Shown here piece after piece: positions 46,393 to 60,620 of a DNA stretch of 64,000 bases (the stretch's first letter is position 1; every line of letters begins with the position of its first letter). The stretch is from Burkholderiales bacterium Ga0074133 (GTDB taxonomy: Bacteria > Pseudomonadota > Gammaproteobacteria > Burkholderiales > Burkholderiaceae_C), in the NCBI GenBank assembly GCA_001464865.1, contig LNEG01000115.1, positions 40,351-104,350 of the forward strand. Reading direction: 5' to 3'. Position numbers and translations under genes: made by a program. The notes under the pieces were generated by a model that had not been told where the DNA came from, ran no database searches, and worked only from the letters and a program-made list of their open reading frames with translations.

Positions 46393-47328
46393 ATGAGCGC
46401 TCCCAAGTCGCTGTCTCCCATGAAGACGAACATTCTTATCGTTGACGATAACGCCAGCATGATTCAGCTCGTGGCCCGGATGCTCAAGGGCGTCGCCCGG
46501 CTGCGTTTCGCCACAGGCGGGGCTGAGGCCTTGGAGCTGATGCGCCAGGAGCGCCCGGATCTGGTCCTGCTGGATGCGGAAATGCCTGGGATGAGTGGCT
46601 ATGAAGTGTGTGAAGCCATCCGGGCCGACGCTTTGCTCAGCACGGTGCCCGTGGTCTTCCTCACGGGCAATGGTGACACCGCTGCCGAGGTACGCGGGCT
46701 CGAGGCCGGGGCGGTGGACTTCATCACCAAGCCGGTCCATGAGGCGCTGTTGCTGGCGCGCGTGCGCACCCAGCTGCGCGTCAAGACCCTGTCGGACGAG
46801 CTGCGTCTGATGGCCTGCACGGACGGGCTGACCGGCGTGGCCAACCGCCGGCATTTTGACGAGATGCTCAACCTGGAATGGGTGCGCAATGCGCGCGAGG
46901 GAACGTCCCTGGCGCTGCTGATGGTCGACGTCGATCACTTCAAACGCTACAACGACTGCCACGGACATCCGGCGGGAGACGTTTGCCTGAAGGCCGTGGC
47001 CCGCGCGCTGGCTTCGGTGGCCAGGCGCCCTGCAGACCTGGTGGGTCGCGTGGGTGGCGAGGAGTTTGCGGTGCTGCTGCCCGGCACCGACCTGAAAGGC
47101 GCCCGTCGGGTGGCCCAGGAGGCCATTGAAGCAGTCCACGCGCTTGCGGTGCCACATGCCGACTCGCCCACCGCGCCGCAAGTGACTGCAAGCATCGGGG
47201 TGGCTGCGTGTTCGGACGCCGAGTTTGTCGACCGCGCGGCGTCATCGCTGGTGCGGGTCGCCGACGAAGCCCTGTACGCAGCAAAAAGCGCGGGCAGAAA
47301 CCGCTGGTGCACGGTGGAGAAAGGCTGA
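46393..47328 (+). CDS. PleD-like response regulator diguanylate cyclase (REC-GGDEF)
   Basis: 'TNILIVDDNASMIQLVARML' receiver; 'RPADLVGRVGGEEFAVLLPG' with RxxD I-site. Confidence 0.94.
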   Translation: MSAPKSLSPMKTNILIVDDNASMIQLVARMLKGVARLRFATGGAEALELMRQERPDLVLLDAEMPGMSGYEVCEAIRADALLSTVPVVFLTGNGDTAAEVRGLEAGAVDFITKPVHEALLLARVRTQLRVKTLSDELRLMACTDGLTGVANRRHFDEMLNLEWVRNAREGTSLALLMVDVDHFKRYNDCHGHPAGDVCLKAVARALASVARRPADLVGRVGGEEFAVLLPGTDLKGARRVAQEAIEAVHALAVPHADSPTAPQVTASIGVAACSDAEFVDRAASSLVRVADEALYAAKSAGRNRWCTVEKG

Positions 47329-47331
47329 GCC

Positions 47332-51882
<4,551 letters not shown>

Positions 51883-52221
51883 GGCGATGGCGGGTGGATG
51901 GCGATGCAGGAGAGTGAGGCCGCTCCAGCGGCCCTGTGGACCGAACCGGCAGCTTGGTGAAGACCATCCCCGCTGAGGTGTGCATGGCCTCCAGGCCCGA
52001 AGATCGGCCTGCAAACCAGGCCGACTCAAAGAGTGCCGTACTGCCCTGTGCGCGTCATGCCCGCAAGACCACGCCTGCGGTTGGGGCCAAAAGGGCGTGC
52101 AGACAGGTATCGCCAGGCGCAGGGTATGTGCAATGAGCGGGCAGCGGCGCCGTACGCCGCAAGCGCACCAAAAAATGTTGGAACGCGTTCAGAGCGCTGA
52201 TTTCGTGTGGAAAATGTCCGG

Positions 52222-53412
52222 ATGACTTCTCCACACCAGCCCATCGTCATCATTGGCGGTGGAGTCATCGGCAGCGCTATCGCCTATTTCCTCACGTTCC
52301 AGCAACCGGGCTGCGACGTGATCGTGGTCGAGCGCGACCCGACCTATGCGCGCGCATCGTCGGCGCTGTCGGCCAGCTCGATCCGCCAGCAGTTCTCCAC
52401 CGACATCAACATCCGGATATCGGCTTATGGCATCGGCTTTTTGCGCAATGCAGGCTCGCTGCTGGCCTGCGGCGGCGATGCGCCAGACATCGGCCTGCAC
52501 GAAGGGGGCTACCTGTATCTGGCCACGCATGCTGGCGCCGCTACGCTGCGCGAGAACCATGCGCTGCAAAGGCAGCATGGCGCCGATGTGGCGCTGCTGA
52601 GCCCGGCGCAGCTGGCCGAGCGGTTCCCGTGGCTGGCGCTGCAGGACGTGGCCCTGGGCTCTCTCGGCCTGTCGGGCGAGGGCTGGTTTGATGGTTACCT
52701 GCTGCTCACAGCCTTGCGCAAGAAGGCGCAGAGCCAGGGGGTGCGCTATGTGGCCGACGAGGCTGTAGGCCTGGACACGGTGGCCAGCGATGGCGTGTTG
52801 CATGTGAATGCGGTGCGCTTGCAAAGCGGCGCCGTGCTGCCCTGCCGCTACGCCGTGAACGCCGGTGGCCCCTGGGCCGCTGCCATTGCAGGCTGGGCGG
52901 GCATGGACCTGCCCGTGGTCGGCAAGCGGCGTACGGTGTTCCACATGGCCAGTCCGGCAGCGCTGCCCGGCTGCCCGCTGCTCATCGACACCAGCGGCAT
53001 CTGGTTGCGGCCTGAGGGGCAGGGCTACCTCTGCGGTTTTGCGCCCAGTCCGGAGAACGATGCCGACTTTGCACCGCTGGAGCCTGAATACGCCGCCTTC
53101 GAGGACCGGATCTGGCCCACGCTGGCCGGACGCATTCCGGGCTTTGAGGCGTTGCGCATGCAGGGCGCGTGGGCGGGCTACTACGAGATGAACACCTTTG
53201 ACCACAACGCCATCGTGGGCCTGCACCCGGCGTGCGACAACCTGGTGTTTGCCAACGGTTTTTCGGGCCATGGCCTGCAGCAGTGCCCGGCCGTGGGGCG
53301 CGGGCTGGCCGAGCTGATGCTGACGGGGCGGTACGAGACGCTGGACCTGTCGCCGCTGTCCATCGAGCGCATTGCACGCAAGGCGCCGCTGCTTGAGAAG
53401 AACGTGATCTGA
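52222..53412 (+). CDS. FAD-dependent oxidoreductase (DAO family)
   Basis: 'PIVIIGGGVIGSAIAYFLTFQQPGCDVIVVERD', 'NAIVGLHPACDNLVFANGFSGHGLQQCPAVGRGLAEL'. Confidence 0.9.
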   Translation: MTSPHQPIVIIGGGVIGSAIAYFLTFQQPGCDVIVVERDPTYARASSALSASSIRQQFSTDINIRISAYGIGFLRNAGSLLACGGDAPDIGLHEGGYLYLATHAGAATLRENHALQRQHGADVALLSPAQLAERFPWLALQDVALGSLGLSGEGWFDGYLLLTALRKKAQSQGVRYVADEAVGLDTVASDGVLHVNAVRLQSGAVLPCRYAVNAGGPWAAAIAGWAGMDLPVVGKRRTVFHMASPAALPGCPLLIDTSGIWLRPEGQGYLCGFAPSPENDADFAPLEPEYAAFEDRIWPTLAGRIPGFEALRMQGAWAGYYEMNTFDHNAIVGLHPACDNLVFANGFSGHGLQQCPAVGRGLAELMLTGRYETLDLSPLSIERIARKAPLLEKNVI

Positions 53413-53527
53413 TGGAACCAATTCCCCATGCACCCCGTGGTTTCCGGGCCAGTACGGATCGGCGGGCTGATACCTCGCCTTACCGGTTAACTTCCCTTTC
53501 CATGACCTTTTGTTCTGGATGCCTGAC

Positions 53528-55225
53528 ATGACCAAGCCCTCCCTTCCTGACAGCAACGCCCCGCGTACCGGCGGCGAGATCCTGGTCCGGCAGCTCATCA
53601 CCCATGGTGTGCAGCAGCTCTTTTGCGTGCCTGGCGAAAGCTATCTGGCCGTGCTGGACGCCCTGCACGACGCCAGCATCGCCGTCACGGTGTGCCGCCA
53701 GGAAGGCGGCGCGGCCATGATGGCCGAGGCGCAAGGCAAGCTCACGGGGCAGCCCGGCATCTGCTTTGTGACGCGCGGGCCTGGTGCCACCAATGCGTCG
53801 GCCGGTGTGCACATCGCGCACCAGGACTCGACCCCCATGATCCTGTTCGTGGGCCAGGTGGCACGCGGTGCCATCGGGCGCGAGGCATTCCAGGAGCTGG
53901 ACTACAGCGCCGTGTTCGGCACCATGGCCAAGTGGGTGGTGCAGATTGACGACCCGGCCCGTGTGCCCGAGCTGATCTCGCGCGCCTTCCATGTGGCGAC
54001 CTCCGGCCGCCCCGGCCCCGTGGTGGTGGCGCTGCCCGAAGACATGCTGACCGAAGCAGCCACCGTGGCCGATGCGCTGCCCTATCAGGTGACCGAAACG
54101 CACCCCGGCCCCGCGCAGATGGCCGAGCTGGCCCAGCGCCTGAAGGCTGCGCACCAGCCCGTGGCCATCCTGGGCGGCAGCCGATGGTCCGAGCAGGCCG
54201 TGCGCGAGTTTGTCGCCTTTGCTTCAGATTGGTCGCTGCCGGTGTACTGCTCGTTCCGGCGGCAGATGCTGTTCCCGGCCAACCATGCGTGCTACGGCGG
54301 CGACCTGGGCCTGGGCGTGAACCCGCGCCTCCTGGCGCGGATACGCGACGCTGACCTGGTGCTGGTCGTGGGTGGGCGGCTGTCGGAGATCCCGTCGCAG
54401 GGTTACGAGCTGTTTGCCATTCCCAACCCTGCGCAGCCGCTGGTCCATGTGCATGCCGATGCCGATGAGCTGGGGCGGCTGTACCGCCCCGCGCAGGCCA
54501 TCCATGCCACACCGCAGGGGTTTGCAGCCGCTCTGGGCAGCGTTCGTCCCGATGGGCCGGTGGCCTGGCACGCCCATGCCGAGATGGCACGGTCTGAATA
54601 CATCCTGTGGAGCGACACCAACCCGATCCAGATTCCCGGTGCGCTGCAGATGGGACCGGTCATGCAGCACCTGAAATCCACGCTGCCCGCCAACACCATC
54701 TTCTGCAACGGCGCGGGCAACTTCGCCACCTGGGTGCACCGCTTCTGGCCGTTCACCACCTATGCCAGCCAGCTGGCACCCACCAGCGGCTCCATGGGCT
54801 ATGGGCTGCCGGCCGGGGTAGGCGCCAAGCGCCTGTGGCCTGAGCGCGAGGTGGTGGTATTTGCGGGCGATGGCGACTTCTTGATGCACGGGCAGGAATT
54901 CGCCACCGCCGTGCAGTATGGCCTGCCCATCATCGTGGTGCTGCTGGACAACGGCATGTACGGCACCATCCGCATGCATCAGGAGCGTGAGTACCCGGGC
55001 CGCATCAGCGCCACGCAGCTCAAAAACCCCGACTTCAAGGCCTATGCGCAGGCCTTTGGCGGCCATGGCGAGCGGGTCGAATGCACGGAAGACTTTGCCC
55101 CGGCCTTGGCCCGCGCGCGCGCGAGCGGCCTGCCCAGTGTGCTGCACTGCCTGATCGACCCTGAGGCCATCACGCCCACGGGCACGCTGCAGGGCATTCG
55201 CAGCGCGGCACTCTCCAAAAGGTAG
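53528..55225 (+). CDS. thiamine-pyrophosphate-dependent enzyme (acetolactate synthase large-subunit-like)
   Basis: 'HGVQQLFCVPGESYLAVLDALHD', 'CRQEGGAAMMAEAQGKLTGQPGICFVTRGPGATNA', 'VVFAGDGDFLMHGQEFATAVQYGLPIIVVLLDN'. Confidence 0.9.
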   Translation: MTKPSLPDSNAPRTGGEILVRQLITHGVQQLFCVPGESYLAVLDALHDASIAVTVCRQEGGAAMMAEAQGKLTGQPGICFVTRGPGATNASAGVHIAHQDSTPMILFVGQVARGAIGREAFQELDYSAVFGTMAKWVVQIDDPARVPELISRAFHVATSGRPGPVVVALPEDMLTEAATVADALPYQVTETHPGPAQMAELAQRLKAAHQPVAILGGSRWSEQAVREFVAFASDWSLPVYCSFRRQMLFPANHACYGGDLGLGVNPRLLARIRDADLVLVVGGRLSEIPSQGYELFAIPNPAQPLVHVHADADELGRLYRPAQAIHATPQGFAAALGSVRPDGPVAWHAHAEMARSEYILWSDTNPIQIPGALQMGPVMQHLKSTLPANTIFCNGAGNFATWVHRFWPFTTYASQLAPTSGSMGYGLPAGVGAKRLWPEREVVVFAGDGDFLMHGQEFATAVQYGLPIIVVLLDNGMYGTIRMHQEREYPGRISATQLKNPDFKAYAQAFGGHGERVECTEDFAPALARARASGLPSVLHCLIDPEAITPTGTLQGIRSAALSKR

Positions 55226-55264
55226 GCGCCCGTTTTGTAAGCAGGCGCTTAGGCTCTTAGGCGC

Positions 55265-56158
55265 TCAGCCAGTCACGCGGGCGCCGCCCGACTGCCGCAG
55301 GGTCTGCACCAGCAGGTTCTGCAGGCTGTCCACCGCCTTGGAGCCGCGCGATGCGCGGCTGCGGTACACGGCCACCTCCATCGGGGCCAGCGGCCCCAGG
55401 CCGTGTTCGGTGCCGAGCACTTGCAGCTGCGGTGGCACGCTGCAGTGGGTGAGGGCTGCCACCGCCAGGCCGCTTTCCACCGCTGCAATTTGCCCGGCCA
55501 GGCTGGAGCTGTGATAGACCACCTTGTAGCGGCGCCCCTGCTGCGCCAGCGCGTGGATGGCGCCGCGCCGCGCCAGGCTGGCCGATTCGTACACCGCAAT
55601 CGGCAGCGGGTCCCGCCTCCACAACTCGAACTGCGCCGCCCCCGCCCACACCATGGGCTCATGGAACAGCAGCGTGCCCCGGCGAGCGTGGTCGCGCGAG
55701 ATCAGGGCCAGGTCCAGGTCACCATTGACCACGCGCGGGATGAGTGCGGTGGACTGTTCGCAGTCCAGCTCAATCTCCACCGCACTGTGCCGGGGCGCAA
55801 AGCGCTTGAGCACAGGCGTGAGGTAGCGCGCAGCGTAGTCATCCGGCACCCCCAGCCGCACCCGGCCTGTGAGGGCGTCGCCGTTCAGTGCGTCATGTGC
55901 TTCCGCATGCAGTTGCAGAATGCGGCGCGCATAGCCCAGCAGGGTTTCACCCTCGGGAGTGAGGTGCTGCTTGCGTGCATCGCGCTCCAGCAGTCGGTGG
56001 CCTACGGCGTCTTCGAGCTTTTTGAGCTGCATGCTGACCGCCGACTGGGACCGGTGCACCTCGGCTGCCGCGCCAGAGAGCGAGCCCGCATCCACCACAG
56101 CCACCAGGCAGTGGAGCCAATCGAATTGCAAATCGCGGTAGCTCATGGATTTTCCCAT
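55265..56158 (-). CDS. LysR-family transcriptional regulator
   Basis: 'FDWLHCLVAVVDAGSLSGAAAEVHRSQSAVSMQLKKLEDAVGHRLLERD'. Confidence 0.93.
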   Translation of the reverse strand: MGKSMSYRDLQFDWLHCLVAVVDAGSLSGAAAEVHRSQSAVSMQLKKLEDAVGHRLLERDARKQHLTPEGETLLGYARRILQLHAEAHDALNGDALTGRVRLGVPDDYAARYLTPVLKRFAPRHSAVEIELDCEQSTALIPRVVNGDLDLALISRDHARRGTLLFHEPMVWAGAAQFELWRRDPLPIAVYESASLARRGAIHALAQQGRRYKVVYHSSSLAGQIAAVESGLAVAALTHCSVPPQLQVLGTEHGLGPLAPMEVAVYRSRASRGSKAVDSLQNLLVQTLRQSGGARVTG

Positions 56159-56209
56159 TGATGATGTATTCGATGATCGAATGGTTGGTGTTTAAATTAT
56201 GCGCTTTGG

Positions 56210-57229
56210 ATGGCATGGACTGGCAGCCACACTGCGGGCATGCAGCAGCCTTCCTCTACCGTTTCAGGCACATCCACACCCGTGGTTCCGGCGTCCGCTT
56301 CACCGGTGGCCGTTGCCCGCGTGCTGCCGGATGCCCGCCGGCTGGATGGCTGGGTCGCCTTCGTGCTGGGCAATGCGCTGCTGGGCACCATCGGCGTGTT
56401 TGTGCACGAGGCGCAGGTGGCGCCGTTGACCGTCACTTGGTTCCGGTGCGCGTTTGGCCTCATCGGGCTCACGTTGTGGATGGCGTGGCGCAACCAGTCT
56501 TGGTCGGGACTGCGGCGGGGGCTCTGGGTGGGCTGGGCTGCTTTGCCGTGGGTGTTGCTGCTTAGCGGGCTCAGGTTGGCGAGCTGGTGGCTGTTTTTCA
56601 CCGCAATCCAGCAGGTGCCCACCGGGGTGGCGGTGGTGCTGTTCCATGTGCAACCGCTGTGGGTGTTGCTGCTGGGGGCTTGGTGGTTGAAAGAGGCCGT
56701 GCCCCGGCAGCGCGTGGTGTCGGTGCTGGTCGCCATGGTGGGGCTGGTCCTGGCCACGGGCGTTGCCGAGGGGTTGGCTCCATGGGGCGGTAGCCACGCG
56801 CCAGGCTACTGGGTGGGCGTGGGCCTGTCCCTGATCGGTGCGCTGTGCACAGCCACCGTCACCGTGGTCGCCAAGCGCTTGGGGGCGCTGCCGCTGGGGA
56901 CCCTGGCGTGGTGGCAATGTGCGCTGGGTGCGACCGTGCTGTGGGTGGCACCCGTGGGACACGGTTGGCCTGCCTGGGGTGTCTCCTGGGCATGGCTGGC
57001 TGGGCTGGGGCTGATCCACACCGGATTGGCGTACACCCTGATGTACGCAGGGATGACCCGCCTGGCCACGACCCGGGTGGCGGTACTGCAGTTTGCTTAC
57101 CCCACAGTCGCCATCGTGGTGGACTGGTTGTACTTTCAGAACACTCTGGGCGCTTGGCAGATGGCGGGTGTGGTGCTGATGCTGGGGGCCATCGGGGCCG
57201 GGGAGCGCAGTGCGCGGCGCAATGGCTAA
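56210..57229 (+). CDS. DMT-superfamily (EamA) transporter
   Basis: about ten hydrophobic segments, duplicated EamA halves. Confidence 0.88.
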   Translation: MAWTGSHTAGMQQPSSTVSGTSTPVVPASASPVAVARVLPDARRLDGWVAFVLGNALLGTIGVFVHEAQVAPLTVTWFRCAFGLIGLTLWMAWRNQSWSGLRRGLWVGWAALPWVLLLSGLRLASWWLFFTAIQQVPTGVAVVLFHVQPLWVLLLGAWWLKEAVPRQRVVSVLVAMVGLVLATGVAEGLAPWGGSHAPGYWVGVGLSLIGALCTATVTVVAKRLGALPLGTLAWWQCALGATVLWVAPVGHGWPAWGVSWAWLAGLGLIHTGLAYTLMYAGMTRLATTRVAVLQFAYPTVAIVVDWLYFQNTLGAWQMAGVVLMLGAIGAGERSARRNG

Positions 57230-57265
57230 TGCACCGCCTGCGCAGGGAGGGCGCCACCCTGCACA

Positions 57266-58606
57266 ATGTCGGGCGTGACCGCCACCGAGCCCGATTTTCC
57301 CGAGAAATCTCCCCCTGCACAGTCTGCCCCTTCCGGCAAGCTGCGCCGCATTGCCCACCTCGACATGGATGCGTTTTTTGCCTCGGTCGAGCTGCTCCGC
57401 TATCCCCAGCTCAAAGGTCTGCCGGTGGTCATTGGCGGCGGGCGCCGCAAGGTCGATGACCTGCTGCTGCAAAGCCCCGATGGAACGGGGCCGCGCGAGC
57501 CGTGCTTCATCCCGGTGGAAGACTTTCCGCTGCTCAGGGACTACGTCGGCCGCGGTGTGATCACCACGGCCACCTACCCCGCGCGGCAGTTTGGCGTGGG
57601 CTCGGCCATGGGCATGATGAAGGCGGCCAGGCTGTGCCCGCAGGCCATCGTGCTGCCGGTGGATTTTGACGAGGTGCGCAAGTATTCGCGCGCCTTCAAG
57701 GCCGCCATCCTGGAGATCGCGCCGGTGATGCAGGACCGCGGCGTGGACGAGGTCTACATCGATTTCACCGAGGTACCTGGCGGGCAGCGCGAGGGCGGCC
57801 GTGTGCTGGCGCGCCTCATTCAGAAAAGCATCTTCGACAAGACGGGGCTGACCTGCTCCATCGGCGTGGCACCCAACCGGCTGCTGGCCAAGATGGCCAG
57901 CGAGTTTGACAAGCCCAATGGCATCTCCATCGTGTACGAGGAGGACCTGCAGACGCGGATCTGGCCGCTGGGGGTGCGCAAGATCAACGGCATCGGGCCG
58001 AAGGCGGGCGAGAAGCTGGCGGGGCTGGGCATCCAGACCATCGGCGAGCTGGCCGCGCAAGACCCGCAGTGGCTCATTGCGAAGTTCGGCAAATCGACCG
58101 GCGCCTGGATGCACCGCGTGGCCTGGGGCCAGGATGAAAGCCCGGTGGTGACCGAGAGCGAGCCGGTGAGCATGAGCCGCGAGACCACGTTCGACCGCGA
58201 CCTGCACGCCGTACGCGACCGGGCCGAGCTGTCCCGCATCTTCACCGACCTGTGCGTGCGCGTGGCCCAGGACCTGGAGCGCAAGGGCTATGTGGCGCGG
58301 ACCATCGGCATCAAGCTGCGCTACGACGACTTCAGGATTGCCACGCGCGACCACACCGCCGAGGCGTACACCGCAGACGCGGCCACCATCCGGCAGCTGG
58401 CGGGGCAGTGCCTCAAGCGCGTGCCGCTGGACAGGCGCTTGCGGTTGCTGGGCGTGCGGGCCAGCGGGCTGGTGCGTGTGGGCGACGAGTCCGCCCCAAA
58501 GGTTGCGGCCGGGCCCGAGGGGCTGCCTCTGCGGGCAACCACCGGCATGGCGGCTCGCCGCCAGCGCAAGCAGATCGAAGCCATGGAAAACGGCGAGCTT
58601 TTCTGA
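57266..58606 (+). CDS. dinB: DNA polymerase IV (Y-family)
   Basis: 'AHLDMDAFFASVELLRYPQLKGLPVVIGG', 'DRGVDEVYIDFTEV', 'CSIGVAPNRLLAKMASEFDKPNGISIV'. Confidence 0.95.
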   Translation: MSGVTATEPDFPEKSPPAQSAPSGKLRRIAHLDMDAFFASVELLRYPQLKGLPVVIGGGRRKVDDLLLQSPDGTGPREPCFIPVEDFPLLRDYVGRGVITTATYPARQFGVGSAMGMMKAARLCPQAIVLPVDFDEVRKYSRAFKAAILEIAPVMQDRGVDEVYIDFTEVPGGQREGGRVLARLIQKSIFDKTGLTCSIGVAPNRLLAKMASEFDKPNGISIVYEEDLQTRIWPLGVRKINGIGPKAGEKLAGLGIQTIGELAAQDPQWLIAKFGKSTGAWMHRVAWGQDESPVVTESEPVSMSRETTFDRDLHAVRDRAELSRIFTDLCVRVAQDLERKGYVARTIGIKLRYDDFRIATRDHTAEAYTADAATIRQLAGQCLKRVPLDRRLRLLGVRASGLVRVGDESAPKVAAGPEGLPLRATTGMAARRQRKQIEAMENGELF

Positions 58607-58661
58607 AGCGCCTGCAGAGGCCCTGCCGCAGGCCGGGCAGTTCCCCGCGTCCTGCCGCCGT

Positions 58662-59507
58662 TTACTGGCGTGCCGTGCGCACGTTGCGCGGCAGACCCTG
58701 CGGGTGGCTGGTGCGCAGCGGGTTGATGTCCAGCCCGCCGCGGCGTGTGTAGCGCGCGTACACCGTGAGCTTGATGGGCTTGCAGCGTGTCCACACGTCC
58801 ATGAAGATGCGTTCCACGCACTGCTCATGGAACTCGTTGTGGTTGCGAAAGCTCACCAGGTACTGCAGCAGGCCTTCCTGGTTGATCTGCGGGCCGCTGT
58901 AGGCGATCTGCACGCTGCCCCAGTCGGGCTGGCCGGTCACCAGGCAATTGCTCTTGAGCAGGTTGCTGGTCAGCACCTCCGACACCGGTGCCTGGTCAAA
59001 CTCGGCGGTCAGCAGATCCGGCGCAGGCTCGTAGCGTGTGCATTCCACGTCCAGGCGGTCCAGGCTCAGGCCGTCGAGTTCATGCACCGGCTCCTGGTCG
59101 AACAGGTCGGCTCCGATGAGCCTGACGCCCACCGTGGCCGCGTGCTCTGCACCGCGCCATGCGGCTTCGCTGATGTCGGCACGGATGCGCGCCTGCACCT
59201 CGGACGCGTCGGCAAAGCGCGTGTTGTTGAAGCTGTTGAGGTACAGCTTGAATGACTTGCTCTCGACGATGTTGGGGGTCTCGCACGGCACCGTGATGTG
59301 GGCCAGTGCCACCTGCGGTTTGCCGCGCAGGTTCAGCCACGACAGCTCGAACGCCGTCCACAGGTCGGCCCCGAAGAAGGGCGCTGCGCCAGCGATGCCG
59401 ATTTCGGCCCGCTTGCCAGCGCGGGGAATGGGGAACAGCAACGATGCGTCGTACTGGTCGACGTATGCCGACGCCTTGCCCAGTTGTGATTGTTCTGGCG
59501 TGTTCAT
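58662..59507 (-). CDS. queF: NADPH-dependent 7-cyano-7-deazaguanine reductase
   Basis: '[17 protein letters not shown]', '[23 protein letters not shown]', '[13 protein letters not shown]'. Confidence 0.97.
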   Translation of the reverse strand: MNTPEQSQLGKASAYVDQYDASLLFPIPRAGKRAEIGIAGAAPFFGADLWTAFELSWLNLRGKPQVALAHITVPCETPNIVESKSFKLYLNSFNNTRFADASEVQARIRADISEAAWRGAEHAATVGVRLIGADLFDQEPVHELDGLSLDRLDVECTRYEPAPDLLTAEFDQAPVSEVLTSNLLKSNCLVTGQPDWGSVQIAYSGPQINQEGLLQYLVSFRNHNEFHEQCVERIFMDVWTRCKPIKLTVYARYTRRGGLDINPLRTSHPQGLPRNVRTARQ

Positions 59508-59522
59508 TGCCTATCCCTTGAT

Positions 59523-59590
59523 TTTGCTATTAAAAGTATAGCTATAAGCCATTGTTTTGATTGGACTTCAGCCCGATTTGGCTTGAAATC
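59523..59590 (+). repeat. AT-rich palindromic repeat, copy E
   Basis: 'TTGCTATTAAAAGTATAGCTATAAGCC...GATTGGACTTCAGCCCGATTTGGCTTGAAATC'. Confidence 0.7.
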
Positions 59591-59598
59591 ATGCCGAA

Positions 59599-60477
59599 TC
59601 AGGCGAATTCGCGCTCGCGCAGCCATTTGGTGGCGATCCACTTGTGCCCGGCGATCACCGGAGCACCGCCATGCAGCGTGCGTGTGCTGGGGTGGGGGCG
59701 TTCGTAGCTGAAGAACACCGCGTTGCCGCGCTGCGGTGCCACCTCCAGGTGCATATCGGGAAAGACGGTGCCGCCGCCCTTTTCAGGCGTATTCAGGTAC
59801 ATCACCAGGGTGCCCACGCGCTGCCCGCCGCGCCTGACGATGGTGGGCGTGCCCGGCTCGGCGGGGTCGAAATAATCGTAGTGCGGCTTGTACTCGGCGC
59901 CTGGACGGTAGTGCAGTACCTGCAGGCCTTCGCCGTTTTCCAGCGGCCACTGCAGCAATCGTGCAATGCGCTGCTCAATGCGCCGGATCAGGGGTGACTC
60001 GCCGCGCTGGAAGAACATGCCGTCGCTGGTGCGGTCGTCGTTGATCTCCTCGCCGCCGGTCTTGGTCGCCACCGTGAGCGAGCGCGCCATGCGGGGCTCG
60101 GCCGCGGCAATCAGCGCCTCGCATTCCTCGTCAGACAGCAGGTTGCCCAGCACCACGATGCGCGGTTGCGCCATGGCCAGCAGCACGCTGACCTGGCGGT
60201 CGCCGCCGTCGAGCAGGGCAGGCGATTCATCGAGCTGCGGTTCCGGCACGGGCACGGCGGCGGGCAACCCCTGCTGCACTGCAAGCTCGTTGAGGTGGTC
60301 GTGCAGCGTGGCTTCCAGTGCCTGGGCGGCCACGTCCTCGTCCCACCCCGCATCGCGCATCGACTGCAGCACCACCGGTGCGGCAAAGCCCGCCTGTGCC
60401 TGGTCGATGATCCAGCGCCGCAACTCGGGCGTGACGGACTGCGGGGCGGTACGGCTGGCTTGGGTGCTTGACGGCAT
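59599..60477 (-). CDS. 2OG-Fe(II) oxygenase (prolyl 4-hydroxylase-like)
   Basis: 'YKPHYDYFDP', 'GTLVMYLNTPEKGGGTVFPDMHLEVAPQRGNAVFFSY', 'TLHGGAPVIAGHKWIATKWLRE'. Confidence 0.93.
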   Translation of the reverse strand: MPSSTQASRTAPQSVTPELRRWIIDQAQAGFAAPVVLQSMRDAGWDEDVAAQALEATLHDHLNELAVQQGLPAAVPVPEPQLDESPALLDGGDRQVSVLLAMAQPRIVVLGNLLSDEECEALIAAAEPRMARSLTVATKTGGEEINDDRTSDGMFFQRGESPLIRRIEQRIARLLQWPLENGEGLQVLHYRPGAEYKPHYDYFDPAEPGTPTIVRRGGQRVGTLVMYLNTPEKGGGTVFPDMHLEVAPQRGNAVFFSYERPHPSTRTLHGGAPVIAGHKWIATKWLREREFA

Positions 60478-60620
60478 GGCGGAGTCTTCTGGGTTCCAGG
60501 CAGGAAGGTATCAGGGGCGCATTGTGATGATTTAGCGGTGCCGGGCCAACCGTCAGGCGTGCTGGTTGCAGCCTGATGCCGCTGCAGGCAGGGCTTGCAT
60601 GTGCCGGGCTCCTTGCGAGG

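Noticed and set aside
51883-52221. Small ORFs (66-81 aa) in the hybrid kinase / FAD oxidoreductase intergenic region
   Set aside because: No homology-like signal or ribosome-binding site; probably non-coding.
56300-58828. 842 aa minus-strand ORF opposite EamA and dinB
   Set aside because: Antisense shadow ORF spanning two unrelated real genes.
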